Shown: positions 9,051 through 16,842 of the stretch, in pieces
How positions within the stretch are numbered: the first letter of the stretch is position 1
Layout: every line of letters begins with the position of its first letter
Origin: Agrococcus terreus
GTDB lineage: Bacteria; Actinomycetota; Actinomycetes; Actinomycetales; Microbacteriaceae
Assembly (NCBI RefSeq): GCF_014645235.1
Contig: NZ_BMLM01000002.1
Location: forward strand, 480,696-544,695
Direction: 5' to 3'
DNA length: 64,000 bases
Notes under the pieces: generated by a model
Databases searched by the model: none
What the model saw: only the letters and a program-made list of their open reading frames with translations
What the model was told of the DNA's origin: nothing
Program-made: the position numbers and the translations under genes

Positions 9051-9199
9051 CGCTGGTCGAGGAGCACGCGCCCGCTCCCCCGCTGGTCGAGGAGCACGCG
9101 CCCGCAGGGCGCGCCCGTCTCGAGACCACCGCACGGAGCACCGCTCGCCGCGCTGTGGTCTCGACACGCTCAGCGGCCTGCGGCCGCGGAGCGGCTCGA
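9051..9199. repeat. Intergenic repeat: tandem CTGGTCGAGGAGC units plus GTCTCGAGAC palindrome
   Basis: Two identical 25-nt copies beginning CGCTGGTCGAGGAGCACG occur at 9051-9075 and 9081-9105. They are followed by CGAGACCAC (9121-9129) and its inverted copy GTGGTCTCG (9155-9163), then by GGCTCGACCGGCGG near 9192. The same words recur near 58.27, 62.64, 62.72 and 63.88 kb, so this is one member of a dispersed family. No coding potential is apparent. Confidence 0.8.
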
Positions 9200-9210
9200 C
9201 CGGCGGAGGG

Positions 9211-10128
9211 TCAGACGACGGGGCGGAGGATGCCCACCGGCACGTCGGCGCTGCGCTGCACGAGGCCCAGCGGCTCGGCGAGCCGCTCCCCCGTGCCCTC
9301 CGGGATCGCACCGACCCGCTCGAGCAGCGCGATCGCCACCGGCGCGCCCGCGCGCCGCGCGCCGTCGGCCGCCTTCACCACGACGGTCGTGCCGTCGGGC
9401 GCGACGATCGCCTGCGTGCCCTCGGCGCCGAACTTCGTGGCGCATCCGGTCTCGGCGATGACTACCGCATCCGGCTTGCCCTCGCCGTCGATGAGCACCG
9501 GATGCGCGCGCATCGCGTCGCCGACCGCGCGGAAGGCGCCCTCACCGTCGGGCGCGAGGCGGCGGAAGGCGCGCGCCATGCCGACGGGCGTGGTGGAGAA
9601 GACGAGCGCGCCGCAGCCGTCGTGGGCGACGAGCCCCTCCGCCTCCCCCGCGGCCTGCGCGACGCCGCGGCGCAGCAGCGCCCCGAGCGGGTGCTCGTCG
9701 GCCCAGTAGCCTTCGGGCTCGCCGAGCGCGCGGGCCGCGGCCGCCATCGTGATGTGCTTGCCGACGCACATGTGCGCGAAGCGGCGCTCGCCGCCGCCCG
9801 GCGCGCGCATCGGCGGGCAGCGGAGGGCGTCCTCGTCGACGCCGAGCGCCGCCGCCATCGCCGTCGCGGTGTCGACGTGCACCTGCTCGCCGTGGTGGCT
9901 CGCGCTCGCGAGCGCCGCGCACGCGGGCTCGAGCTCGACGAGCCCGGCATCGAGCATCGTGGCCGCGTAGAGCGGCTTCAGCGCGCTGCGCGCGAGGAAC
10001 GGCAGCGTGACGTCGCCGTGGCGCTCGATCACCCGCCCGTCCGGGTCGATGACGACCGCGACGCCGCGGTGCTCGGACTCGACGAAGCCGTCGCGCTCGA
10101 CGACGGCGAGGAGCTCGGTGTGTGGCAC
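9211..10128 (-). CDS. Asparaginase (type II-like amidohydrolase family)
   Basis: This 305-residue protein matches the actinobacterial asparaginase family that hydrolyses L-asparagine to aspartate and ammonia (unrelated to AnsA/AnsB). Family landmarks are RSALKPLYA near residue 45, SHHGEQVHV near 75, the CVGKHITM segment near 117 and the C-terminal GCATKFGAEGTQAIVAPDG. The GTG start at 10128 is chosen because TACGGT on the minus strand (10135-10140) lies 6 nt upstream, a leaderless arrangement. A longer in-frame reading has no supporting signal. Confidence 0.85.
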   Translation of the reverse strand: MPHTELLAVVERDGFVESEHRGVAVVIDPDGRVIERHGDVTLPFLARSALKPLYAATMLDAGLVELEPACAALASASHHGEQVHVDTATAMAAALGVDEDALRCPPMRAPGGGERRFAHMCVGKHITMAAAARALGEPEGYWADEHPLGALLRRGVAQAAGEAEGLVAHDGCGALVFSTTPVGMARAFRRLAPDGEGAFRAVGDAMRAHPVLIDGEGKPDAVVIAETGCATKFGAEGTQAIVAPDGTTVVVKAADGARRAGAPVAIALLERVGAIPEGTGERLAEPLGLVQRSADVPVGILRPVV

Positions 10129-10160
10129 CCGACCACCGTAGTCGCCCGGATCGCCCGCTC

Positions 10161-10751
10161 TCAGCCCGCCTCCACAGCCAGCAGCAGCCGCTTCGCAGCC
10201 TCGCCGCCCGCGTACTGCCCGAGCGAGCCGTCGCTGCGGACGACGCGGTGGCACGGGATCGCGATGGGCAGAGGGTTGCGGCGGCAGGCGGTGCCGACCG
10301 CGCGCACGGCGCGCGGCGAGCCGGCCGCCGCGGCGACCTGCGCGTAGGAGCGCGTCTGGCCGTAGGGGATCTCGCGCAGCCGCTCGACGACCTCCCGGCT
10401 GAAGCCGCGCGCGAGCGCGAGGTCGAGCGGGCCGTCGAAGGCGCGGGCGCGGCCGTCGACGAGCGCCTCGAGGGCGCGCGCGGCGGCGTCGAGCCGCGCG
10501 GGTGCCCGCAGGATCCTCGGGCTCAGCTCGCGGGCGAGCCGCTCGAGCGTCGCGTCCGGATGCTCGCCGTCGAACGTGACCGAGACCAGGCCGCGCTCGG
10601 TGGCGGCGAGCAGCAGCGCACCGACGCGGGTGTCGAGGGTGCGGACGGCGACGTCGAGCAGCCCGGCGCCCGCCGCGTCGGCCGCGAGGCGCGCGCGCAG
10701 CGCGTCGAGCGGCGCATCCGGCACCGCGAGCGGCAGCTCGTGCTCAGGCAT
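10161..10751 (-). CDS. ogt: Methylated-DNA--protein-cysteine methyltransferase (first copy)
   Basis: The 196-residue suicide enzyme removes alkyl groups from O6-alkylguanine. The active-site motif IPCHRVV carries the acceptor Cys near residue 168; EIPYGQTRSYAQVA and GTACRRNP (Asn hinge region) are conserved. The N-terminal 60 residues are diverged. It overlaps the upstream sigma-factor gene by 8 nt and is the last gene of a three-gene unit with a second alkyltransferase. Confidence 0.92.
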   Translation of the reverse strand: MPEHELPLAVPDAPLDALRARLAADAAGAGLLDVAVRTLDTRVGALLLAATERGLVSVTFDGEHPDATLERLARELSPRILRAPARLDAAARALEALVDGRARAFDGPLDLALARGFSREVVERLREIPYGQTRSYAQVAAAAGSPRAVRAVGTACRRNPLPIAIPCHRVVRSDGSLGQYAGGEAAKRLLLAVEAG

Positions 10752-11205
10752 CGGCGCCTCCCAGCAGCTCGCGCAGGCGGCGCACGCCGTCCGACGAGGC
10801 GCGCCGCACCGCATCCGACGACGTGCCCAGCTGCGCCGCGACGTCGAGGAACGGCAGGCCGCCCAGGTGGTGGAGCACGACCGCCTCGCGCTGCCGCTGC
10901 GGCAGCGCCGCGAGCGCCCTGGCCAGATCGAGGTCGCGCGCCCGCTCGGGCGCCGGCCGGTCGGCGGGCTCGCCCGCCACGAGCCGCGACGAGCGGCGGA
11001 GCACGTCGACCGCGCGGCGGTGGGCGACGGTCACGAGCCAGCCCTCGATGCGCGCCGGATCGAGCGTCGGGTAGGCCTCGAGCGCCGCGAGGAAGGTCTC
11101 GCTCCACGCGTCCTCGGCATCGGCGTGCGCGAGCAGCGCGCGGCAGACGCGCCACACGCGGGCGCCGTGGGCCTCGACGATCGACTCGAACGGCGCACGG
11201 CTCAC
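10744..11205 (-). CDS. ECF-like RNA polymerase sigma factor
   Basis: This 153-residue protein has sigma region 2 (residues about 8-75: [20 protein letters not shown], then [17 protein letters not shown]) and sigma region 4 (about 95-150: [23 protein letters not shown]... followed by a helix-turn-helix). No anti-sigma gene adjoins it. It sits between two alkyltransferase genes, overlapping both, so it may drive or respond to alkylation stress. The GTG start overlaps the end of the upstream alkyltransferase; TAGATT (11213-11218, minus) 7 nt before it could be an internal promoter. Confidence 0.88.
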   Translation of the reverse strand: MSRAPFESIVEAHGARVWRVCRALLAHADAEDAWSETFLAALEAYPTLDPARIEGWLVTVAHRRAVDVLRRSSRLVAGEPADRPAPERARDLDLARALAALPQRQREAVVLHHLGGLPFLDVAAQLGTSSDAVRRASSDGVRRLRELLGGADA

Positions 11206-11705
11206 GCGACCGAATCTAGCCGCGCGCCGCGCTCGTGATCGAGCAGGTGGCGCTTGCGCTCGACGCCGCCGGCGTACCCGGTGAGCTGGCCGGTCGACCC
11301 GACGACCCGGTGGCAGGGCACGACGATCGAGAACGGGTTGCGGCCGTTCGCGAGCCCCACGGCCCGCACGGCGGTCGGCTGGCCGATCCGCTCGGCGATC
11401 CAGCCGTAGGTGCGGGTCTCGCCGTAGGGGATCTCGGCGAGCGCGGCCCAGACGCGCCGCTGGAAGGGCGTGCCGACCTCGGCGAGCGGGAGCGCGAAGG
11501 CGGTGCGGTCGCCCGCGAAGTACGCGCGCAGCTGCGCGGCGGCCTCGGCGAGCGGGCTGCCGGCGGCGGGCGCGTCGTCGCACTCGCCCCAGGTCGCCTC
11601 GTCGGGCGCGGGACGGTGGTCCTCCATCGTGATGGAGGTGAGGCCGGCCTCGCCCGCGACGATCGTGAGCGTGCCGATGGGGGTGTCGATGGTGGTGTGC
11701 GTCAT
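11202..11705 (-). CDS. ogt: Methylated-DNA--protein-cysteine methyltransferase (second copy)
   Basis: The 167-residue enzyme is a complete Ogt with active-site motif VPCHRVVG near residue 132, [18 protein letters not shown] before it and the Asn hinge in GLANGRNP. It is closer to the canonical family than the copy downstream. It is the first gene of the alkyltransferase-sigma-alkyltransferase operon. The ATG at 11705 is preceded by AGAGGAAT, a weak RBS. A longer frame to 11774 lacks signals. Confidence 0.92.
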   Translation of the reverse strand: MTHTTIDTPIGTLTIVAGEAGLTSITMEDHRPAPDEATWGECDDAPAAGSPLAEAAAQLRAYFAGDRTAFALPLAEVGTPFQRRVWAALAEIPYGETRTYGWIAERIGQPTAVRAVGLANGRNPFSIVVPCHRVVGSTGQLTGYAGGVERKRHLLDHERGARLDSVA

Positions 11706-11797
11706 GCCCGGATTCCTCTCATGCCCCGCCTTCGCGCGGGGAGGTCGGGATGTGAGCCTGTGGAATCTCCGCATCCGCGCCGACGTAGGCTCGGAGC

Positions 11798-12343
11798 ATG
11801 GAGATCGCCCTCGTCCGCCACGGCCAGACCGACTTCAACCTCCACGGCAGGCTGCAGGGCACGAGCGACATCCCGCTCAACGAGACCGGCATCGCGCAGG
11901 CGCACGCCGCCGCCCGGCTGCTCGCCGACGAGTCGTGGGATGCGGTGGTCTCGTCCACGCTGCAGCGCGCGATGGTGACGGCCGACATCATCGCGGCCGA
12001 GCTCGGGCTCGAGGTGGGCGGCCGCTACGAGAGCCTCGTCGAGCGCGCGTACGGTGAGGTCGAGGGGCTCACGAAGGAGGAGGCGGTCGCCCGCTTCGGC
12101 GAGGAGTGGCCGGGCGAGGAGCCGTACGACGCGCTCCAGGAGCGCGCCGTCGCCGCGGTCGACGACGTGGCCGGCCACGTGGCGGTCGACGGCCTCGTGC
12201 TCGTCTGCCACGGCACGTTCATCCGCGCCTTCGTCGACGCCGTGACGGGCCTCGAGACCCGCACGCCCGACAACGCGCACTCGGTGCGCTGCACCGGAGG
12301 TCCGGGCGCGTGGCGCGTCGCCGAGGGCCTGGTGCTGCGGTGA
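11798..12343 (+). CDS. Histidine phosphatase family protein (phosphoglycerate mutase-like)
   Basis: This 181-residue phosphatase carries the RHG catalytic motif [10 protein letters not shown] at residues 4-13 and the second catalytic His in [10 protein letters not shown] near residue 140. The short length and single domain fit broad-specificity phosphatases rather than glycolytic mutase. TAGGCT at 11786-11791 is 6 nt before the ATG, so the message is probably leaderless. The stop overlaps the GTG of the FAD oxidase gene. Confidence 0.88.
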   Translation: MEIALVRHGQTDFNLHGRLQGTSDIPLNETGIAQAHAAARLLADESWDAVVSSTLQRAMVTADIIAAELGLEVGGRYESLVERAYGEVEGLTKEEAVARFGEEWPGEEPYDALQERAVAAVDDVAGHVAVDGLVLVCHGTFIRAFVDAVTGLETRTPDNAHSVRCTGGPGAWRVAEGLVLR

Positions 12344-13716
12344 CCGCCGCCGCCGCGACCGCGCTCGACGACCTGCGGGCGGCGCTGCCCGCCGACGTCC
12401 TCGTCACCGAGCCGGCGGCCCTCGAGGTCGCCCGCGCCGATCGCTCCGGCCACAGCTCGACCGGCGCGCCGCTGGCCGTCGTCGAGGCGACCGAGGTCGC
12501 CCACGTGCAGGCCGCGATGCGCTGGGCGAGCGCGCACGGCGTGGCGGTCGTGCCGCGCGGCGCGGGCACGGGCCTCGCCGGCGGCGCGAACGCCGGGCCG
12601 GGCGAGCTCGTCGTCTCGGTCGACCGGATGCGGCGGCTGCTCGACGTCTCGCTCGTCGACCAGACCTGCACGGTCGAGCCGGGCATCCGCAACCTCGAGC
12701 TCGACGAGCTGCTCGCGGGCCACGGCCTGTGGTGGCCGCCGGACCCGGCGAGCCGCGCGATCTCGACGGTCGGCGGCAACATCGCGACGAACGCCGGCGG
12801 GCTCCTCTGCGCCAAGCACGGGGTGACGCGCGAGTGGGTGCTGTCGCTCGACGTCGTGCTCGCCGACGGCGAGCTCATCCGCACCGGCCACCGCACCGTC
12901 AAGGGCGTGACGGGGCTCGACCTCACCGCGCTCGTCATCGGCTCGGAGGGCACCCTCGGCATCGTCGTCGGCGCGGTGCTGAAGCTGCGCCCCGCGGTGA
13001 CCGGTGCCGTCTGGACGGTCGGCGCGTTCTTCTCCGACGAGGAGCGCGCCGCGGCCGCGTGCACCGCGATCACCGCCGCGCGCCTCCGCCCGGCGATCAT
13101 GGAGCTCGTCGATCGCGAGGGCGTCGGCATGCTCGCCGCCTACACGGGCGAGCCGCTCGCCGGCGCGTTCGTGCTGCTGCAGGCCGACGAGGCGGGCGCC
13201 GAGGAGGTCGCGCGCACCGCCGCGGCGATGCTCGAGGCGCACGGCGGCACCGTGGAGGTGACCGACGACCCGGCGCGCAGCGACCTGCTCGTGCAGGTGC
13301 GGCGGCAGGTGCACTTCGCGCTCGAGTCGTTCGGCACGATCCTCGTCGAGGACGTGTCGGTGCCGCGCTCGCGCATGGCCGACATGTTCCGCATCTGCCG
13401 GGATGCGGCTGCGCGCCACGGCGTGCGGCTGCCGGTCACGTGCCACGCCGGCGACGGCAACCTGCATCCGACGTTCGTGTTCGAGGGCGGCGGTCCGGAC
13501 GGCACCGAGCCGCCGGCGGCGGTGTGGGCGGCGGCGGACGAGGTGTTCCAGGCGGCGATCGCGCTGGGCGGCACGCTCACGGGCGAGCACGGGGTCGGCA
13601 CCCTCAAGCGGCGCTGGCTCGTCGACGAGCTGGGCGAGCGGCAGCTCGCGCTGCAGCACGCGATCAAGGCCGCGTTCGACCCGCAGGGCATCCTCAACCC
13701 CGGTAAGGCGCTGTAG
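12340..13716 (+). CDS. FAD-binding oxidoreductase (glycolate oxidase GlcD / D-lactate dehydrogenase-like)
   Basis: The 458-residue flavoenzyme belongs to the GlcD/D-lactate dehydrogenase group. FAD-binding motifs are VVPRGAGTGLAGGA near residue 68, GGNIATNAGGLLCAKHG near 145 and VIGSEGTLGIV near 203. The C-terminal domain contains the metal-ligand pattern CHAGDGNLHP near 367 and GEHGVGTLKRRWL near 415. GlcE and GlcF subunits are absent, so it is probably a stand-alone 2-hydroxyacid dehydrogenase. It is translationally coupled to the upstream phosphatase through GTGA. Confidence 0.9.
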   Translation: MTAAAATALDDLRAALPADVLVTEPAALEVARADRSGHSSTGAPLAVVEATEVAHVQAAMRWASAHGVAVVPRGAGTGLAGGANAGPGELVVSVDRMRRLLDVSLVDQTCTVEPGIRNLELDELLAGHGLWWPPDPASRAISTVGGNIATNAGGLLCAKHGVTREWVLSLDVVLADGELIRTGHRTVKGVTGLDLTALVIGSEGTLGIVVGAVLKLRPAVTGAVWTVGAFFSDEERAAAACTAITAARLRPAIMELVDREGVGMLAAYTGEPLAGAFVLLQADEAGAEEVARTAAAMLEAHGGTVEVTDDPARSDLLVQVRRQVHFALESFGTILVEDVSVPRSRMADMFRICRDAAARHGVRLPVTCHAGDGNLHPTFVFEGGGPDGTEPPAAVWAAADEVFQAAIALGGTLTGEHGVGTLKRRWLVDELGERQLALQHAIKAAFDPQGILNPGKAL

Positions 13717-13821
13717 CGCCGACCCCGGACGCGGCGAGAGGTGCCCCTCTGCCCGAGGGGTGCCGGTGGACCAGCACCTGTTGGGCGGAGGAGCACCTCT
13801 CGCTCGGTGGAGCTACAGCGC
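13708..13821. repeat. Nested inverted repeat filling a convergent intergenic region
   Basis: An outer pair GCGCTGTAGC (13708-13717) / GCTACAGCGC (13812-13821) covers the stop codons of both flanking genes. An inner perfect 11-bp pair GCGAGAGGTGC (13734-13744) / GCACCTCTCGC (13793-13803) lies inside it, and a 6-bp stem CCCCTC (13744-13749) / GAGGGG (13755-13760) lies inside that. The likely minimal role is a bidirectional terminator, but it is far more elaborate than needed. Confidence 0.75.
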
Positions 13822-14192
13822 TAGCGGACCGCGATGAGGTCGCAGACGAAGATCAGCGTCTCGTTCGCGCCGATGACGCCGCCGGCGCCGCGCTCGCCGT
13901 AGGCGAGGTGCGGCGGGATGACGAGCTTGCGGCGGCCGCCGACGCGCATCCCCTCGATGCCCTGCTCCCAGCCCTTGATGACCATGCCGACGCCGAGGGG
14001 GAACTCGAGCGGCGCGCCGCGGTTGTACGAGGCGTCGAACTCCTCGCCGGTGGAGTGGGTCACGCCCACGTAGTGCACGGACACCTGCTTGCCGGCCTCG
14101 GCGAGGTCTCCCTCGCCGACGGTGATGTCGGTGATCTCGAGGTCAGCGGGCGCGGGGCCCTCGGGGGCGTCGATCTCGGGCTTCTCAGTCAT
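13821..14192 (-). CDS. FKBP-type peptidyl-prolyl cis-trans isomerase
   Basis: This 123-residue cytosolic isomerase is a single FKBP domain: VSVHYVGVTHSTGEEFDASY, then VIKGWEQGIEGMRVGGRRKL, PPHLAYGERGAGG and the terminal LIFVCDLI. No signal peptide is visible. The ATG at 14192 is taken; a TTG four codons earlier (14204) is possible but adds nothing conserved. It is convergent with the FAD oxidase gene across the nested inverted repeat. Confidence 0.92.
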   Translation of the reverse strand: MTEKPEIDAPEGPAPADLEITDITVGEGDLAEAGKQVSVHYVGVTHSTGEEFDASYNRGAPLEFPLGVGMVIKGWEQGIEGMRVGGRRKLVIPPHLAYGERGAGGVIGANETLIFVCDLIAVR

Positions 14193-14219
14193 GCACCCAT
14201 CCAAGCACCAGCGCGCCGG

Positions 14220-15962
14220 TCAGTCGCCCTGCATCCGCTCCAGGCGGATCTCCTGGTCGTCGAGCGCGGCGAGCACCTGCGCGATCGCCTCGGACGAGAA
14301 CTCGCCGCGTCGCCGCTCGCGATCGAGGGCGGCGCGCTCGGCGTCGATCTCGACGCGCTGCAGCGCCTGGATGCGCTGGATGAGCGCGAGCCGCGACCCG
14401 TCGTCGGCGGCCTCTGCGACCGCGTCGGCCCTCGCGGAGCGGTCGTCGATGCGGCGGCGCAGCTCGGCGGCCGCGCGGCGGTCGACGTCGTCGTCGCGGG
14501 CGGCCTCGTCGACCGCCTCGGCACCCACCGCCTGCAGCCGCTCGAGGAGCCGCACGAGCTGCGTGCGCTCGCTCACGTCGCTGTCGCGCTCGAGCCGCAG
14601 CCGCCGCACGACGACCGGCAGCAGCAGCCCTTGCGGCAGCAGCGTCGCGACCGCGACGACGAAGGCGATGAGCACGAGCGGCTCGTACAGCGGGTGGTCG
14701 CCCGGCAGGGTCTGGGCGGCCGCGATCGTGACGACGCCGCGCATCCCGGCCATGCCGAGCACGACCCCGTCGCGCCAGCCCAGCGCCCCGTCGCGCTCGG
14801 CGCTCACGTCGTGCTGGCTGCGGTCGACGCTCCCGCGGAAGCGGTCGAGGCGGGTGCGGATGCGCGGGTCGTCGACCGTGCCGAAGCGCTCGTCGGCCGC
14901 CGCCATCCTGTCGGCCGCGACCTCCTGGCGCCGCTCGAGCTTGCCCGCGCGGGCGCGGATCGACCACAGCAGCAGCGGCATGACCGCGAGCCGCAGCGCG
15001 ATGAGCACGGCGGTGACGACCAGGCCGATGCCGACGACCGCCCCGAGGCTCTGCGGCCCCTCCTCGACGGCCACGACCACCGGCGGCAGCAGGTAGCCCA
15101 TGAGCAGGAACACGCCGTTCTCGACGAGCATCGTGAACGTGCGCCAGTTGACGCCCTCGGCGCGGCGGTGGGCGGCGCGGATGCGGTAGGCGCCGCCGTT
15201 GCCGACGACGATGCCGGCGACGACCACCGCGACGACGCCCGAGGCGGCGATGTGCTCGGCGACGAGGAACGCGACGAACGGCACGACGAGCGAGACGGCG
15301 GTGTCGAGCACGCTCTCGCGCACGCGCGCCCGCAGCCGCACCGCCACGGTGCCGACGAGCCAGCCGACGAGCACGGCGCCTGCGACCGCCCAGGCGAAGT
15401 CGGAGGCGAGGTCCCAGCCGTCGAGCGCGAGCCCCTGGTCGGCGGTCGCGACCGAGAGCGCGGTGCTCAGCAGCACGAGCGCGGTCGCGTCGTTCACGAG
15501 CCCCTCGCCCTCGAGGATGGTGACGATGCGCGGCGGCAGGCCCAGGCGCTTGCCGAGCGAGATCGCCGCGACCGCGTCCGGCGGCGAGACGACGGCCCCG
15601 AGCGCCAGCGCGAGCGCGAGGCCGACGCCGCCGAGCAGCGCGTGCACCACGAGGCCGGCCGCCGCCGCGGAGACGACGACGAGCACGACGGACAGGAACG
15701 CGATGACCCGCAGGTTGCGGCGGAACTCGACGAACGGCACCTGCAGCGCGGCCGCGTAGAGCAGCGGTGGCAGCACGACGGTGAGGATGAGCTCGGGCTC
15801 GAGCTCGATCTCAGGCGTGCCCGGGACGAGCGCGAGGACCACCCCGACGACGACGAGCGCCAGAGGCGCGGCGACGCCGATGCGGCTCGCGAAGTGCGAG
15901 ACGAAGCCGATGATGACGACGGCGACGACGGCCATCACCGTCAGCTGCTCGAGCGGTGGCAT
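14220..15962 (-). CDS. CPA1-family Na+/H+ antiporter
   Basis: The 580-residue protein has about 12 transmembrane helices followed by a hydrophilic, charged C-terminal tail from about residue 420. The ion-site region reads LGAVVSPPDAVAA near residue 148 and EGEGLVNDATALVL near 178, as in CPA1 exchangers (Asp-Asp/Asn-Asp pair). It probably exports Na+ in exchange for H+ for pH and salt balance. TAGCCT on the minus strand (15969-15974) is 6 nt before the ATG, a leaderless arrangement. Confidence 0.9.
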   Translation of the reverse strand: MPPLEQLTVMAVVAVVIIGFVSHFASRIGVAAPLALVVVGVVLALVPGTPEIELEPELILTVVLPPLLYAAALQVPFVEFRRNLRVIAFLSVVLVVVSAAAAGLVVHALLGGVGLALALALGAVVSPPDAVAAISLGKRLGLPPRIVTILEGEGLVNDATALVLLSTALSVATADQGLALDGWDLASDFAWAVAGAVLVGWLVGTVAVRLRARVRESVLDTAVSLVVPFVAFLVAEHIAASGVVAVVVAGIVVGNGGAYRIRAAHRRAEGVNWRTFTMLVENGVFLLMGYLLPPVVVAVEEGPQSLGAVVGIGLVVTAVLIALRLAVMPLLLWSIRARAGKLERRQEVAADRMAAADERFGTVDDPRIRTRLDRFRGSVDRSQHDVSAERDGALGWRDGVVLGMAGMRGVVTIAAAQTLPGDHPLYEPLVLIAFVVAVATLLPQGLLLPVVVRRLRLERDSDVSERTQLVRLLERLQAVGAEAVDEAARDDDVDRRAAAELRRRIDDRSARADAVAEAADDGSRLALIQRIQALQRVEIDAERAALDRERRRGEFSSEAIAQVLAALDDQEIRLERMQGD

Positions 15963-16073
15963 GCGTCGAGGCTACGGCCGCGGCATCGGTGCGGCCCTGG
16001 TCCGGCCCAGGCGCCGGCCGTAGCCTGGGCCGGTCGGCCGCACAGGGCGACCGACGCCTGAGGAGGTTCCCGC

Positions 16074-16496
16074 ATGCCCATCACCTCGACCGCGAGCACC
16101 CAGTGGACCGGGGGCCTCGGCTCCGGATCCGGCACGACGACGCTCGGCACCGGCTCGACCTTCGACCTCACCTGGCGCGCCCGCGCCGAGGAGGGCGGCG
16201 CCACCACGCCCGAGGAGTTCCTGGCCGCCGCACACGCGTCCTGCTACGCCATGGCGCTCTCGCACACGCTCGGCGAGGCGGGCCACGAGCCCGAGACGCT
16301 CGCGACGAGCGCGAAGGTCTCGTTCGTGCCGGGCACGGGCATCACCACGAGCGTGCTGACCGTCCAGGGCTCCGTGCCCGGGCTGTCGCAGGAGGAGTTC
16401 GCCGACTACGCCGAGCAGGCGAAGGCTGGCTGCCCCGTCTCGCAGGCGCTCTCGGGCGTCGAGATCCGGCTCGAGTCCGCCGAGCTCTCGGCCTGA
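16074..16496 (+). CDS. OsmC-family peroxiredoxin
   Basis: This 140-residue enzyme detoxifies organic hydroperoxides. The two catalytic cysteines are in the expected context: AAHASCYAMALSHTL near residue 60 and AKAGCPVSQAL near 123. The N-terminus (WTGGLGSGSGTTTLGTGS) and length match OsmC rather than Ohr. A strong AGGAGG RBS precedes the ATG by 6-7 nt, in contrast to the many leaderless neighbours. A hairpin at 16530-16550 follows. Confidence 0.92.
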   Translation: MPITSTASTQWTGGLGSGSGTTTLGTGSTFDLTWRARAEEGGATTPEEFLAAAHASCYAMALSHTLGEAGHEPETLATSAKVSFVPGTGITTSVLTVQGSVPGLSQEEFADYAEQAKAGCPVSQALSGVEIRLESAELSA

Positions 16497-16529
16497 CGGC
16501 GACCGCGGCGCACAGCCGTCGCGAGGCGT

Positions 16530-16550
16530 ATCCCCCGGTCACCGGGGGAT
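16530..16550 (+). terminator. Terminator after the OsmC gene
   Basis: A perfect 9-bp stem (ATCCCCCGG with CCGGGGGAT) around a TCA loop lies 33 nt after the OsmC stop. It separates that gene from the microprotein gene at 16663. No U-tract follows, which is usual at this GC content. Confidence 0.65.
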
Positions 16551-16662
16551 CGCTCCCGGCGCCCGGCCATCCGCGTGTCGGAAACTTTGCAATAGCGGAA
16601 AGCACGCTCCGACCCGTATAACAGAAGGGTCGGTTCCCCCCACTCACAGATCGGAGCGCATC

Positions 16663-16767
16663 ATGCGTCCCAACAAGAACGACCTCAGCACCAGCAAGTC
16701 CGGTGACGGCTGGATCATCATGGACGCCGTCGCGCGCTCGGGCGACGGTTGGATCATCATGCGCTGA
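16663..16767 (+). CDS. 34-residue microprotein with duplicated SGDGWIIM motif
   Basis: ATG at 16663 starts a 34-codon frame with GGAG 7-10 nt upstream as RBS and TGA at 16765-16767. The peptide has a polar start (MRPNKNDLSTS) and then two exact copies of SGDGWIIM at residues 13-20 and 26-33, each preceded by Lys or Arg and linked by DAVA. The two copies use different codons for some residues, so selection on protein sequence is suggested. A -10-like TATAAC lies at 16617-16622; no convincing -35 box is at standard spacing. A 17-bp hairpin follows 13 nt after the stop. I know no homologue; function is unknown. Confidence 0.65.
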   Translation: MRPNKNDLSTSKSGDGWIIMDAVARSGDGWIIMR

Positions 16768-16780
16768 CCAGCGCGCTGAC

Positions 16781-16819
16781 GGCCGCGGCCCCGCACCACA
16801 TCGGTGCGGGGCCGCGGCC
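16781..16819. terminator. Very strong bidirectional terminator hairpin
   Basis: A perfect 17-bp inverted repeat (16781-16797 with 16803-16819, arm beginning GGCCGCGGCCCC) encloses the 5-nt loop ACATC. It lies between the convergent microprotein gene and the aldehyde dehydrogenase gene and can terminate both. Confidence 0.85.
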
Positions 16820-16842
16820 GTCCGTCCGGGAGGTCCGGGTCG

